From JAXMHB01 sp046346965 (GTDB lineage Bacteria > Pseudomonadota > Gammaproteobacteria > Xanthomonadales > SZUA-5), in the NCBI GenBank assembly GCA_046346965.1, contig JAXMHB010000003.1, positions 345,421 to 409,420 of the forward strand: DNA of 64,000 nt, read 5' to 3'. Position 1 is the first letter of the stretch. The number at the start of each line of letters is the position of its first letter. The notes below the pieces were generated by a model. That model searched no databases. It saw only the letters and a list, made by a program, of their open reading frames with translations, and was not told the DNA's origin. Shown piece after piece: positions 8,956 through 17,401 of this stretch. The position numbers and the translations under genes are program-made.

Positions 8956-9036
8956 CGACGTGGTTCCTGGTAGTGAACGGTGAGTCCAGACTGACAGAAA
9001 GGACATGAAGCCTGATTGAGCGTGCGATGAGCTGCC

Positions 9037-9663
9037 TCAGGGCGTCGCCGGGGCGAGTCCCTGCATGTAGGAAGCCAGCGCTTCGATCTCGGCGTCGGTC
9101 AGCTGGGTGGCCACCTGCGACATGATCTTGGCGCGCGCGTCGGCGGGATCGCCGTAAACGGTGCCACCGCGGAAACGCTTGAGCATGTCGGCCGTGTAGG
9201 TTGCATGCTGGCCGGCGACGCGCGGGTACAGCGACAGCGGATTGCCGTGGCCGGTCGGGCCGTGACAGCTCATGCAGGCGGGAATGCCGCGCTTGGCATC
9301 GCCGCCGCGGTACAACGCCTCGCCCTGGGCGACCAGCGCCTCGTCGGCCAGGCCCGGCGCCGTCGTCTGGCTGGCGAAGTAGGCCCCGACGTCGGCCATA
9401 TCCTGATCCGACAACGTGATCGCGAAGCCCAGCATGATCGGATTCTGGCGCTGCTGGCTCTTGAACATGGCCAGCTGCTGGGCGATGTAGGCCTCGTGCT
9501 GACCCGCCAGTTTGGGGTAGATCGGGTTGACGCTGTTGCCGTCGGCGTTGTGGCAAGCCGCGCACACGGCGGCCTTGGTCTGACCCGCGGTGGCATCGCC
9601 CGCCGACCAGGCCGGCGCGGTGTGGATCAAGGCCAACAAGGCCAGGGAGGGAATGAGCTTCAT
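9037..9663 (-). CDS. Dihaem cytochrome c4
   Basis: Periplasmic electron carrier of 208 residues with a signal peptide (MKLIPSLALLALIHTAPAWS) and two cytochrome c domains. Haem-binding motifs are CAACH (Cys34, Cys37, His38) and CMSCH (Cys130, Cys133, His134); distal Met ligands are likely in QNPIMLGF and AKIMSQV. Each domain has the family repeats YPKLAGQHEAYI and YPRVAGQHATYT. Cytochrome c4 passes electrons to terminal oxidases. The ATG at 9663 is chosen because it begins the signal peptide. It is divergent from engB and upstream of dsbA, 81 bases from its start. Confidence 0.93.
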   Translation of the reverse strand: MKLIPSLALLALIHTAPAWSAGDATAGQTKAAVCAACHNADGNSVNPIYPKLAGQHEAYIAQQLAMFKSQQRQNPIMLGFAITLSDQDMADVGAYFASQTTAPGLADEALVAQGEALYRGGDAKRGIPACMSCHGPTGHGNPLSLYPRVAGQHATYTADMLKRFRGGTVYGDPADARAKIMSQVATQLTDAEIEALASYMQGLAPATP

Positions 9664-9888
9664 CGGTGGCAAGCCTCGAACTTGGAAACAAATACACGAG
9701 CGCCGCGCATTCCGATCGCCAGAAGCACGCGCCAAAGGCGCCGGATTCTACACGGCGCGACGGCGCGCAGGCATCCATGCGGCGCGGCGTTACAGCGCTG
9801 CGCAATCGCGGGCAAGCGCCACGACCCGGTGGACGCGCAACGCGCTTTCGGAGCAGTCTCCGCCCTCAGTTCCGCCTAGCCACGCCCG

Positions 9889-10521
9889 ATGACCGCCTCC
9901 GCCCCCACCGATCTCGCTCGCCGCTTCCGCCGCGCCAGCTTCCTGATGAGTACGCCGGATCGCCGCACGCTGCCGGCCGACGGTGGTCGCGAGGTCGCTT
10001 TCGCCGGCCGCTCGAACGCAGGCAAATCGAGCGCCATCAATGCCTTGGTCGATCAGCATGCGCTGGCGCGCACCAGCAAGACGCCCGGTCGCACGCAGCA
10101 TCTGGTGGTGTTCGGTCTCAGTGAGGGCGAGCGTCTGGTCGATCTGCCGGGCTATGGCTACGCGCGCGTCCCGCTGGCGGTGAAAGAGGCCTGGCACGCG
10201 CTGATCGACGACTATGTGCGCGAACGCACGGCGCTGGCCGGCATCGTGGTGGTCAGCGATATTCGCCACGCGCTGACCGATTTCGACCGCCAGATGCTGG
10301 CCTACTGTCAGGCGCGCGTGCTGCCCTGCGTGGTGCTGCTGAGCAAGGCCGACAAGCTCAACCGCGGTCCCGCGATGAGCGTGCGCCGCGAGGTCATCCG
10401 CGAAATCGCCGAGTTGGGCGTGGCCGCCGAGGTGGTGGTGTTCTCGGCCCAGGACAAAACCGGCGTCGACGAGGCCCGCGCTGCCGTCGCCCGCCTGCTC
10501 GACGGCCCCGTCAGCCCCTGA
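9889..10521 (+). CDS. engB: Ribosome biogenesis GTPase EngB/YsxC
   Basis: Small GTPase of 210 residues needed for assembly of the large ribosomal subunit. The G motifs are all present: G1 AGRSNAGKSSAINAL (about residues 39-53), G2 KTPGRTQ, G3 DLPGYGYARV, G4 SKADKLN (Ser in place of Thr) and G5 FSAQDKTG. The family length is 195-215. The ATG at 9889 is the only suitable start. Divergent from the cytochrome c4 gene; uppP follows after 39 bases. Confidence 0.95.
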   Translation: MTASAPTDLARRFRRASFLMSTPDRRTLPADGGREVAFAGRSNAGKSSAINALVDQHALARTSKTPGRTQHLVVFGLSEGERLVDLPGYGYARVPLAVKEAWHALIDDYVRERTALAGIVVVSDIRHALTDFDRQMLAYCQARVLPCVVLLSKADKLNRGPAMSVRREVIREIAELGVAAEVVVFSAQDKTGVDEARAAVARLLDGPVSP

Positions 10522-10528
10522 GCCATCC

Positions 10529-10559
10529 GCTTCCCTTTCCCTTTTTCCCTTTTCCCTTC
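10529..10559 (+). repeat. Polypyrimidine simple repeat between engB and uppP
   Basis: A run of CCC blocks separated by three to five T (31 bases without a purine until the last position) fills the short engB-uppP gap directly in front of the uppP ATG. It leaves uppP without a recognisable Shine-Dalgarno sequence. Low-complexity sequence of similar style occurs between ilvB and ilvN. Confidence 0.6.
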
Positions 10560-10560
10560 A

Positions 10561-11382
10561 ATGGACTTCACCTCGATTCTGATTCTGGCGCTGATCCAGG
10601 CGCTCACCGAGTTCCTGCCGATCAGCAGCTCGGCCCATCTGTATCTGGTCGGCGATCTGGTCGGCTCGGGCTACCAGGGCATCGTGTTCGACCTCGGTCT
10701 GCACCTCGGCACTCTGGCGGCCGTGCTGGTGTACTTCCGCCGCGACTGGATCACGCTGCTGCGCGCGGCGCTGCAGTGGCGTCCGGGCCAGCCGCTTGAT
10801 CGCGAACAGCGCATGTTGCTGGGACTGGCGCTGGCGACCATTCCAGGCGGCGTCGCGGCACTGGCGCTCGGCGACGACGGTGCGATGGCGCTGCGCAATT
10901 TCCTGGTGATCGGCATCACCCAGATCGTGTTCGGCACGCTGCTCTGGTACGCCTTCGCGCGCGCCGCCAGCAGTGAGCGCGAGGAGCGCTCGCTGTCTTT
11001 GCGGGATGCCGTGCTAATCGGCGTGGCGCAGGCGGTGGCGCTGGTTCCCGGCGTGTCGCGCTCGGGCATCACCATGACCGCCGGACTGCTGCTGGGACTG
11101 GAACGAGTGGCCGCCGCGCGTTTCTCCTTCCTGCTGGCGGTACCGATCACCGCCGCGGCCGCGCTCCACGGGGTGCTGGAGCTGCGCCATGGCAATGGCG
11201 GCGTCGACGCTGGCAGCTTCTGGCTGGGTGCCGCGATCAGCGCCGTCGGCGGCTATCTGTGCATCCAGTTCTTCCTCGGCATGATCCGCCGGATCGGCGT
11301 GCTGCCCTTCTTCCTCTACCGCGTCGCGCTGGGCGTCGTGCTGCTGGTTTTGTTTTTCTCCGGTGCCGCTGCGACCCAGTAG
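10561..11382 (+). CDS. uppP: Undecaprenyl-diphosphate phosphatase
   Basis: Inner-membrane enzyme of 273 residues (BacA/UppP) that dephosphorylates undecaprenyl diphosphate so that the lipid carrier can be reused for peptidoglycan and other glycans. It has about eight membrane helices and both catalytic signatures: QALTEFLPISSSAHL (Glu17) and VPGVSRSGITMTAG (Arg and Ser residues). The length is typical. The coding sequence starts directly after a polypyrimidine stretch, and its last 67 bases overlap the end of the convergent small gene at 11316. Confidence 0.95.
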   Translation: MDFTSILILALIQALTEFLPISSSAHLYLVGDLVGSGYQGIVFDLGLHLGTLAAVLVYFRRDWITLLRAALQWRPGQPLDREQRMLLGLALATIPGGVAALALGDDGAMALRNFLVIGITQIVFGTLLWYAFARAASSEREERSLSLRDAVLIGVAQAVALVPGVSRSGITMTAGLLLGLERVAAARFSFLLAVPITAAAALHGVLELRHGNGGVDAGSFWLGAAISAVGGYLCIQFFLGMIRRIGVLPFFLYRVALGVVLLVLFFSGAAATQ

Positions 11383-11684
11383 ATCCGCAAGGCCGGCGTC
11401 TGCCAGAGTGGCGCCGCCGCGCCAGCGCTGACCGCGAGTTCGACGCCATCGCCTTGCACCCAGGCATGCGTCAGTCTGGCCCGCAGATCTGCCTCGGAAC
11501 GCGCCGGCTGCAGGCTCACCGCCAGCACGCACAGCGCGATAGCGGCGAAGGTCGGCGACCAATAGGACCAAGGGCTCGGACGGCGGCGGCCCAGCGCCGT
11601 GCGCAGGCGGTCCTTGCCACCCGCGGCTGGCGTGAGCTGCACCAGCCACGCAGCGAGTTCGTCATCTTTGCGGTCAATTGCCAT
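11316..11684 (-). CDS. Small single-span membrane protein, putative anti-sigma partner
   Basis: Protein of 122 residues with a polar N-terminal half (MAIDRKDDELAAWLVQL), one membrane helix (SPTFAAIALCVLAVSL) and a short periplasmic tail. AGGAGG lies five bases before the ATG at 11684, and the start overlaps the sigma gene by 11 bases, so translation is coupled. I recognise no family; position and topology suggest an anti-sigma factor for the gene upstream. Its last 22 codons run antisense to the end of uppP, which is unusual; the true protein may be a little shorter if there is an assembly error. Confidence 0.6.
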   Translation of the reverse strand: MAIDRKDDELAAWLVQLTPAAGGKDRLRTALGRRRPSPWSYWSPTFAAIALCVLAVSLQPARSEADLRARLTHAWVQGDGVELAVSAGAAAPLWQTPALRIYWVAAAPEKNKTSSTTPSATR

Positions 11685-12195
11685 CGACACCCTCCTGCAC
11701 GTTCATGGACTTGAGCGCTGCCCGCAGTCGAGCGAGCGCGCGATGCTTGCGCGAGGCCACGGTGCCCGGCGGCCAGCCGAGCACACGGCATAGCTCCTCG
11801 GTGCTGAGTCCGGCGCACTCGCTCAACAGCACCAGGTTGCGGCTGTCGCGATCAAGCTGGTCGAGCGCCCGCTTGAGCAGCGCCTCTCGTTGGCGCCGCT
11901 CGGCCTGCGCCGACGGCCCCAGCGCCGGATCCAGCGGGGTATCGATCGGCTGTTCGGCGAAGGGCCAGAGCGAACGCCAGCGCAGGCGGTTACGCGCCAG
12001 GTTCAGTGCCGTTGTGTAGATCAGCGCGTCGAGTGACGCCGCCGTCACTCGCGCGCGCTGGTCCCAAACGCGCAGAAACGCGTCCTGGATCAGGTCCTGG
12101 CAGTCCTGTGCATGCCATAACCAACGAAAGAGCACGCTGTACAGCGGCCGCTCCAGTCGCTGAAATGCTTGCAGCAAGTGCGACTCGTCGATCAC
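11674..12195 (-). CDS. ECF-type RNA polymerase sigma factor
   Basis: Sigma factor of 173 residues starting with GTG. Region 2 is LYSVLFRWLWHAQDCQDLIQ followed by AFLRVWDQRARV, and region 4 is CAGLSTEELCRVLGWPPGTV followed by RKHRALARLRAAL. It starts three bases after the stop of the secretin-N-like gene and overlaps the small membrane protein by 11 bases, so the three genes form one unit. The spacing to a proper Shine-Dalgarno sequence is poor, suggesting coupling to the gene ahead. The target genes are unknown. Confidence 0.85.
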   Translation of the reverse strand: MIDESHLLQAFQRLERPLYSVLFRWLWHAQDCQDLIQDAFLRVWDQRARVTAASLDALIYTTALNLARNRLRWRSLWPFAEQPIDTPLDPALGPSAQAERRQREALLKRALDQLDRDSRNLVLLSECAGLSTEELCRVLGWPPGTVASRKHRALARLRAALKSMNVQEGVDGN

Positions 12196-12198
12196 TGC

Positions 12199-12897
12199 TC
12201 AGGAACCGGCAGCCTCGGCGCGAACGATCACCAGCCGAACGCGAGCTGCGTCTCCTTCCTTCGGCGCTGCCTGCGCAAGCACGATGGTCTGGCCCAGGGC
12301 CAGGCGGGTCTGCGAGCGCAGGTTCATCATGCCGGCTTCCATCGACAGATCGATGTTCACCCCTTCCGATCCCGGCGACAGCCGCAGGTCCACCTGCGCG
12401 TGCTCGTCCGCGACTCGGCTCATCTCCAGCCCACCCACGGTCGTCGTCAGCGCCAAGTGGGTGCGAAGGTCGAAACCCGCTGCGGCGGTGTGTGTGCGTA
12501 TCTCCTTGAGCGTGTCGGCGATTGCGGCGAGACCCGCATCGTCCTCGGGGTCATCGCTCGCATCCACCACCCAGAAATGCACGGTGACGGGTCCGGGATC
12601 GGGACCGGCCGTCAGGCTCGCCCCGGCCAGCTCCGTCAGCGTTTGCGCGACCGATGCCTGCACCTTGGGGGTTGCCAGCACCAGCAACTGATCCGGTGCC
12701 GGGCGGGTGACATTGCCGACTTGATTCAATGACATGGAAAGCGCGTGCTCCAGCGACTCGGCGCGCTCGACCGGGACGCGGTAAGCACGCAAGACGGCCG
12801 AGTCTGTATCGGCAGATGCGGTGCGCAGGTCGCGCCCGAACCAGATCATCAATGCGCCAAGCATCAGCACCGCGATAGCCGGGATCCAACGATTCAT
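12199..12897 (-). CDS. Exported protein with a secretin-N-like domain
   Basis: Protein of 232 residues with an N-terminal signal anchor or signal peptide (IPAIAVLMLGALMIWFG). Residues about 33-85 (LRAYRVPVERAESLEHAL then PDQLLVLATPKVQASVAQTL) have the pattern of the NolW/secretin periplasmic repeat. The rest (VTVHFWVVDAS, later QVDLRLSPGSEGVNIDLSME and LALGQTIVLAQAAP) resembles the beta-rich region found before the secretin pore, but no pore domain follows. It leads a unit with an ECF sigma factor and a small membrane protein, so a role as periplasmic sensor is possible. Start at 12897 has AGGAG upstream. Assignment is by eye only. Confidence 0.6.
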   Translation of the reverse strand: MNRWIPAIAVLMLGALMIWFGRDLRTASADTDSAVLRAYRVPVERAESLEHALSMSLNQVGNVTRPAPDQLLVLATPKVQASVAQTLTELAGASLTAGPDPGPVTVHFWVVDASDDPEDDAGLAAIADTLKEIRTHTAAAGFDLRTHLALTTTVGGLEMSRVADEHAQVDLRLSPGSEGVNIDLSMEAGMMNLRSQTRLALGQTIVLAQAAPKEGDAARVRLVIVRAEAAGS

Positions 12898-13011
12898 AGG
12901 TGTCACTCCTGGTGAGCGGCCCGCCACCGGGCCACGTTGTCACTGACACGCGAGCGCGATTTTTCTTCCGTTCGGGCATGCTGCGCCCTCGATCCTGCTG
13001 CGGGCCCGACC

Positions 13012-14313
13012 ATGTCATTGAACGCCCTGCTGCTCCCTGGCGTGCGTCGTCGCGAGTTCTGGTCGTGGGCCTTCTACGACTTTGCCAATTCCAGCTACAC
13101 CACGGTGGTGTCGACCGCCGTGTTCAATGCCTATTTCGTCGCCACCGTGGCGCAGAAGGCGCCCTGGGCCACCTTTGCCTGGACGCTGGCGGTGTCGATC
13201 GCCGCCGCCGTGGTCATGGTGATCGGTCCGCTGGCGGGCGCGGCGGCGGATGCGCGCGGGCGCAAGCAGCCGTTCCTGATCGTCAGCACGCTGACCTGCG
13301 TATTCGGCACACTGGGTTTGATGTGGGCGGGACCGGGCGATGTGGGGCTGGCGATGGCCTTCGTGATCCTGAGTTCGATCGGTTTCGGCCTCGGCGAGGG
13401 GCTGATCGCCGCCTGGCTGCCGTTGCTGGGCCGGCCCGAGGCGCTGGGGCGGCTGTCCGGCTATGGCTGGTCGCTGGGCTACGGCGGCGGGCTCGCGGCA
13501 CTGGCGCTGTGCCTGGGCTATGTCCAGGCGGCGCAGGCGCGCGGCCAGGGCGCGGATGTCTTTGTGCCGGGCTGCATGGCGATCACGGCCGTGTTCTTCG
13601 CGATTGCGGCCTTGCCCAGTTTCCGGCTGTTGCGGGAGCACAGCACGCCCGACCCGACCTCGGGCAGGCTGATCGAGATCGCGTTCGGGCGGCTGCGCGA
13701 CACCTGGCGCGCCAGCGCGGCCTGGCAGGATCTGCGCCGACTGCTGTGGGCAATCGCTGCCTACCAATCCGGCGTCGCCGTGGTCGTCGCGCTGGCCGCG
13801 GTGTACGCGCAGGAGGCGATGGGCTTCGATACCGCCGATACGCTGAAGCTGGTGCTGGCGGTCAACGTCACCGCTGCCATCGGCGCCTTCGGTTTCGGCT
13901 GGGTGCAGGATCGCGTCGGCCACCGCCGTGCGCTGATGCTGTCCTTGTGGATGTGGCTGGCGATGGTCGGCGTCGCCTACCTCGCCACCACCCGCCCCGC
14001 ATTCTGGGTGGCAGCCAATCTGGCGGGGCTCGCGATGGGCGCCTCGCAGTCGGCCGGCCGCGCCATGATCGGCTATCTGGCGCCCGCCGACCGCGTCGCC
14101 GAGTACTTCGGCTTGTGGAGTCTGGCCGTGCGCGTGGCGACCATCGTCGGCCCGATCAGCTATGGCATCGCCACCTGGGCCTTCGCCGGCAATCACCGTC
14201 TGGCCATGCTGTGCACCGGCGTGTTCTTCGTGCTCGGCCTGCTGATCGTCGCCGGCGTCGATGTCGAGCGCGGACTCGCGGCCAAGCGGGCGCGCGAGCA
14301 CCCTGACCGATGA
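13012..14313 (+). CDS. UMF1-family MFS transporter (Atg22-like)
   Basis: Inner-membrane transporter of 433 residues with about 12 helices. The N-terminal signature FWSWAFYDFANSSYTTVV is the hallmark of the UMF1/Vacuole-effluxer Atg22 family. MFS-type loops follow, for example GAAADARGRKQPFL, and late in the protein GASQSAGRAMIGYLAPADR and EYFGLWSLAVRVATIVGPIS. The yeast homologue exports amino acids from the vacuole; bacterial substrates are not established. The ATG at 13012 is chosen because the helix signature starts 15 residues later; the frame is open further upstream without hydrophobic content. Confidence 0.88.
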   Translation: MSLNALLLPGVRRREFWSWAFYDFANSSYTTVVSTAVFNAYFVATVAQKAPWATFAWTLAVSIAAAVVMVIGPLAGAAADARGRKQPFLIVSTLTCVFGTLGLMWAGPGDVGLAMAFVILSSIGFGLGEGLIAAWLPLLGRPEALGRLSGYGWSLGYGGGLAALALCLGYVQAAQARGQGADVFVPGCMAITAVFFAIAALPSFRLLREHSTPDPTSGRLIEIAFGRLRDTWRASAAWQDLRRLLWAIAAYQSGVAVVVALAAVYAQEAMGFDTADTLKLVLAVNVTAAIGAFGFGWVQDRVGHRRALMLSLWMWLAMVGVAYLATTRPAFWVAANLAGLAMGASQSAGRAMIGYLAPADRVAEYFGLWSLAVRVATIVGPISYGIATWAFAGNHRLAMLCTGVFFVLGLLIVAGVDVERGLAAKRAREHPDR

Positions 14314-14388
14314 CCGCCATGAAACCGCGCAACGGTGCTGAGAAGATCCGAGCATCGTTGCGCGCCGATGTGAGACCTGCGGACTAGC

Positions 14389-15729
14389 ATGCGTATGCCC
14401 ACAGCCCCCGTCACCGCCCAACGCCGGCGCGCCGCGCGCTGGCGCCGCCTGCCCGGCTGGCTCCTGTGGGCGCTGCCCGCCACGCTGATCGCGGGCCTCG
14501 CCGGCGCCAGTCTGCCGTGGACCCTCGCGCTGGCCGTCGCCGTGGTGCTGGCGGCGCTGGCCGCGCTGATCGCCAGCTGGCGCGAGCGCGCGCCCTCGGC
14601 GGCCCACGTGCGGGCGCTGTCGACGCTGGTGGCGGCCTGGTCCGACGCCGACTTCGCCACCTCGATCCGGGTCCCGATCGACCCCGATCTGGCCGATCTG
14701 ACCGAGGCGCTGAACGCGCTCGGCGCCCAGCTGCGCGACGAGCGCCAACGCCTGGTGCAGCGCGAACTGCTGCTCGACACCGTGGTCCAGAACACCCCGA
14801 CGGCCTTGCTGCTGACCGATCCGCGCCAGCGCGTGGTCTACGGCAACTTAGCCGCCCGCGAGCTGTTCGGGCTGCCGGGGCGGATGGAAGGCCATGCCTT
14901 CGACGATCTGATCAACCGCCTGCCCGATGCATTGGCGGAGACGCTGCGCGGCGGCCAGGACGGGCTGGTGACGCTGCGCGACGGCGACGACGAGGAAGAC
15001 GTGTTCCACGTGACCCGCCGATTGTTCGAACTGCATGGCCGGCGCCATCAGCTGACCATGCTGCGCCGGCTGACGCGCGAGCTGGCGCGCCAGGAAGTCA
15101 GCACCTGGAAGAAGGTGATCCGCGTGATCAGCCACGAGCTGAACAATGCGCTCGGCCCGATAGCCTCGATGGCGCATACCGGCAAGGTCTATGCCGAGCG
15201 CGGCGACAAGGCGAGTCTGCTCAAGATCTTTGCCACCATCGATGACCGCGCCCGCCATCTGGAAGCCTTCATCGGCGGCTACGCGCGCTTTGCCAAACTG
15301 CCCAGCCCGCGACTGACCAGCGTGCCCTGGGATGTGCTACTGGAAGGCGCCGTGCAGGTCGAGGGCGTGCGCGTGCTGGCGCCCTTGCCCGAGGCGCCGG
15401 CCTGGGTGGACCGCGCGCAGATCGAACAGGTGCTGATCAATCTGGTGAAGAACGCCATCGAAGCCGGCTCGCCCGCCGAGGGCGTGGAGATCCAGGTGCA
15501 GGACGCCGGGCCGCAGTTTCTGCTGCAGGTCCGCGACCGCGGCAGCGGCATGCCGCCGGCGGTGCTGGAACAGGCACTGCTGCCGTTCTACTCGACCAAA
15601 CGCTCCGGTACCGGCCTCGGTCTGGCGCTGGCCCGCGAGATCGCCGAGGCGCACGGCGGCCGCATCAGGCTGGCCAATCGCCCCGACGGCGGCCTCAGCG
15701 TCAGTCTGTGGCTGCCCAAACGCGGCTGA
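14389..15729 (+). CDS. NtrY-like membrane sensor histidine kinase
   Basis: Sensor kinase of 446 residues. Two membrane helices are at about 24-65, followed by a HAMP-like linker (about 75-125), a PAS domain (about 125-220) and the kinase core. The phospho-accepting His is in VISHELNNALGPI at about residue 247; the ATP-binding motifs are NLVKNAIEAG (N), RDRGSGMPP (G1) and GTGLGLALAREIAEAHGG (G2). The H-box form HELNN is that of NtrY kinases, which normally act with a sigma54-dependent NtrX regulator, but no response regulator is adjacent. It follows the UMF1 gene after 75 bases and converges with the next gene. Confidence 0.88.
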   Translation: MRMPTAPVTAQRRRAARWRRLPGWLLWALPATLIAGLAGASLPWTLALAVAVVLAALAALIASWRERAPSAAHVRALSTLVAAWSDADFATSIRVPIDPDLADLTEALNALGAQLRDERQRLVQRELLLDTVVQNTPTALLLTDPRQRVVYGNLAARELFGLPGRMEGHAFDDLINRLPDALAETLRGGQDGLVTLRDGDDEEDVFHVTRRLFELHGRRHQLTMLRRLTRELARQEVSTWKKVIRVISHELNNALGPIASMAHTGKVYAERGDKASLLKIFATIDDRARHLEAFIGGYARFAKLPSPRLTSVPWDVLLEGAVQVEGVRVLAPLPEAPAWVDRAQIEQVLINLVKNAIEAGSPAEGVEIQVQDAGPQFLLQVRDRGSGMPPAVLEQALLPFYSTKRSGTGLGLALAREIAEAHGGRIRLANRPDGGLSVSLWLPKRG

Positions 15730-15745
15730 GGCAGCCGCGGGCCGC

Positions 15746-16882
15746 TCAACCGCGCGGAGTCGCCTTGCCTTGCGCGTAGGCGTGCAGGCTGAGGGCCGGC
15801 GCCGGCGCATCGGCGCTGTCAGCGGCGACCGGCGGGGCCGGCGCGGTGGTCCGCGCCGCCATCAGCCGGGCGGCACGCAGACCCAGTTCACGCTCCTCCG
15901 CGCGTATGCCGCTGACGCGGAACTCCAGCACGCCATGGGCGGTGACGCGCAGGGCACGCGCACGCTCCACGGTCTCGCCGGGGCGCGCCTCGCGATCGAG
16001 CAAGGTGGCGGTGAAGCGCTCGGCCATCCAGGTCGGGACCTCGATCGCCGGTTGATCCTGGTCCTGATAGGCCAGTGCCTGTTGCCAGTCGGCGCTCGAG
16101 GCGGGCACGGCCAGCGCCCCGACTGGTTCGAAACGGACTTGCACGAACCAGCCGTCGTCGTCGGCCAGTCGCACGCGCTCATGCACGATCCACCCCAGCG
16201 TGTGCCGATCGATCGCGCCTACCCCCATATTGGCCAGGGCCTGCACCTGCTCGGCCGGCAGAAAGCGGAAATGCCGGGGCAGATCGAGCGTGGCTTGCGC
16301 GGTTTCCAAGGTGATACGGCCATTGCGCGCCTGCAATTTGCCTTCCAGCTCACGGATCGCCAACGAGCGGATGCTCACTTCCTGGCCGGGCGCCATCGGC
16401 ATCTCGGCCAGATCCACCTCGGTGCCTGTGCCCGATGCTTGCGCCGACGTGCGCAGAGTCTGCGGAGCGACCGACAACACGCCGCCATTGGCTTCGATTT
16501 CGGCGGCCATCGCCGGATCCTGCCGGCGTATCTCTGCGATTTCCTCGGGCGAGTACTCGACTTCGTAGCCCTCGGCGTTGATCTGCGCCATTTCCTCGTC
16601 GGTATAGGCCAGGTAATAACCCTGCTGGCGGAACTGTTCCTCGGCTCGATGCAGGGACCAGAACATCATGCCCACAGTCGCCAGGCAGGCGAAAAAAGGG
16701 ATACGAATATCCGCGTCGTCTTGACCCCAGTTGCGAATCAGCACGTAAATACTGGTGGGCCAAAAGAAAAACGTGAGCCAGCCGAGCGTGCCGCCACTGG
16801 AGCGACCGATGCGCACGCACATCCAAATGTGCAGCACGCCGAGCAGCAGGTAGTAGCCCGCAAAGGAAATCAAACCGCCCAT
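15746..16882 (-). CDS. Membrane protein with a DUF2167-like segment
   Basis: Protein of 378 residues with two or three N-terminal helices (FAGYYLLLGVLHIWMCVRI, GWLTFFFWPTSIYVLI and FFACLATVGMMFWSL), an acidic region, then a stretch beginning GRITLETAQATLDLPRHFRF followed by LPAEQVQALANMGVGA and TLGWIVHE that resembles the start of the DUF2167 family. The C-terminus is rich in Ala and Pro. The first membrane part looks like a small housekeeping-type domain of its own, so this may be a fusion. It starts three bases after the stop of the small exported protein and is surely co-transcribed. Function unknown. Confidence 0.6.
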   Translation of the reverse strand: MGGLISFAGYYLLLGVLHIWMCVRIGRSSGGTLGWLTFFFWPTSIYVLIRNWGQDDADIRIPFFACLATVGMMFWSLHRAEEQFRQQGYYLAYTDEEMAQINAEGYEVEYSPEEIAEIRRQDPAMAAEIEANGGVLSVAPQTLRTSAQASGTGTEVDLAEMPMAPGQEVSIRSLAIRELEGKLQARNGRITLETAQATLDLPRHFRFLPAEQVQALANMGVGAIDRHTLGWIVHERVRLADDDGWFVQVRFEPVGALAVPASSADWQQALAYQDQDQPAIEVPTWMAERFTATLLDREARPGETVERARALRVTAHGVLEFRVSGIRAEERELGLRAARLMAARTTAPAPPVAADSADAPAPALSLHAYAQGKATPRG

Positions 16883-16885
16883 GGC

Positions 16886-17236
16886 TCAGCCCCGCTCGGC
16901 GCGATTAATGCGGTCGAGCGGAATGGTGATGCGGGCCATTCCACCGTACATCTTGGCCTTCAGGCTGAGCTTTCCGTTGCGGATGCCCTCGACCGTGCCG
17001 CGTCGGGTTTCCCCGCCGACCAGCACCAGTTTCACGTCGCGACCGACATAGCTGGCGAGCGCGCCGACCGCGATGTCGCGTGACGCCGGCTGCGGGTGCC
17101 CTGCGGGCGTGCGCGCTTGCGGATGGCGCTCGGCCATGTACTGCTCGATCCAGGCCTCGTCATCGTCGGCTGCCACGGCGCCGGCAGGCACGCCGATCAG
17201 GGACGCCCATAGCAGCGCCCAGGTCCACACTCGCAT
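16886..17236 (-). CDS. Small exported protein with an Sm-like beta segment
   Basis: Protein of 116 residues with a signal peptide (ALLWASLIGVPAGAVAA). The mature C-terminal half, SYVGRDVKLVLVGGETRRG followed by TVEGIRNGKLSLKAKMYGGM and ARITIPLDRINRAE, alternates in the way of a small five-stranded Sm/SH3-like barrel. It is the first gene of a two-gene unit with the membrane protein that begins three bases after it. I do not know the family. Upstream lie almost 600 bases without a gene, filled with repeats. Confidence 0.65.
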   Translation of the reverse strand: MRVWTWALLWASLIGVPAGAVAADDDEAWIEQYMAERHPQARTPAGHPQPASRDIAVGALASYVGRDVKLVLVGGETRRGTVEGIRNGKLSLKAKMYGGMARITIPLDRINRAERG

Positions 17237-17360
17237 GGTCTGATCCCCCTCAAACTGTTACGTATGATGACGTAAACGCGTAGAGAGGGCCAGACCAAAG
17301 TCCGAGTTTCACTGCATGCGTCGGCCAGGGAAGCTCTTGCGAAACACGGGAGGGGCTAAG

Positions 17361-17397
17361 ACGGGACTCGGGACTCGGGACCCGGGACCCGGGACCG
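17361..17397 (+). repeat. Seven-base microsatellite (GGGACTC/GGGACCC)
   Basis: About five tandem copies of a seven-base unit, two as GGGACTC and the rest as GGGACCC. The unit is the reverse complement of the one in the large array at 40463-40641, so the two are the same sequence class in opposite orientation. Confidence 0.8.
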
Positions 17398-17401
17398 CCA
17401 G

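Noticed and set aside
12938..12948. TGTCACTGACA palindrome between the ECF unit and the UMF1 gene as operator
   Set aside because: Too short and single; could not be linked to a known regulator.
13015..14748. 577-codon minus-strand open frame
   Set aside because: Antisense to the UMF1 transporter and kinase; composition is of a shadow frame.
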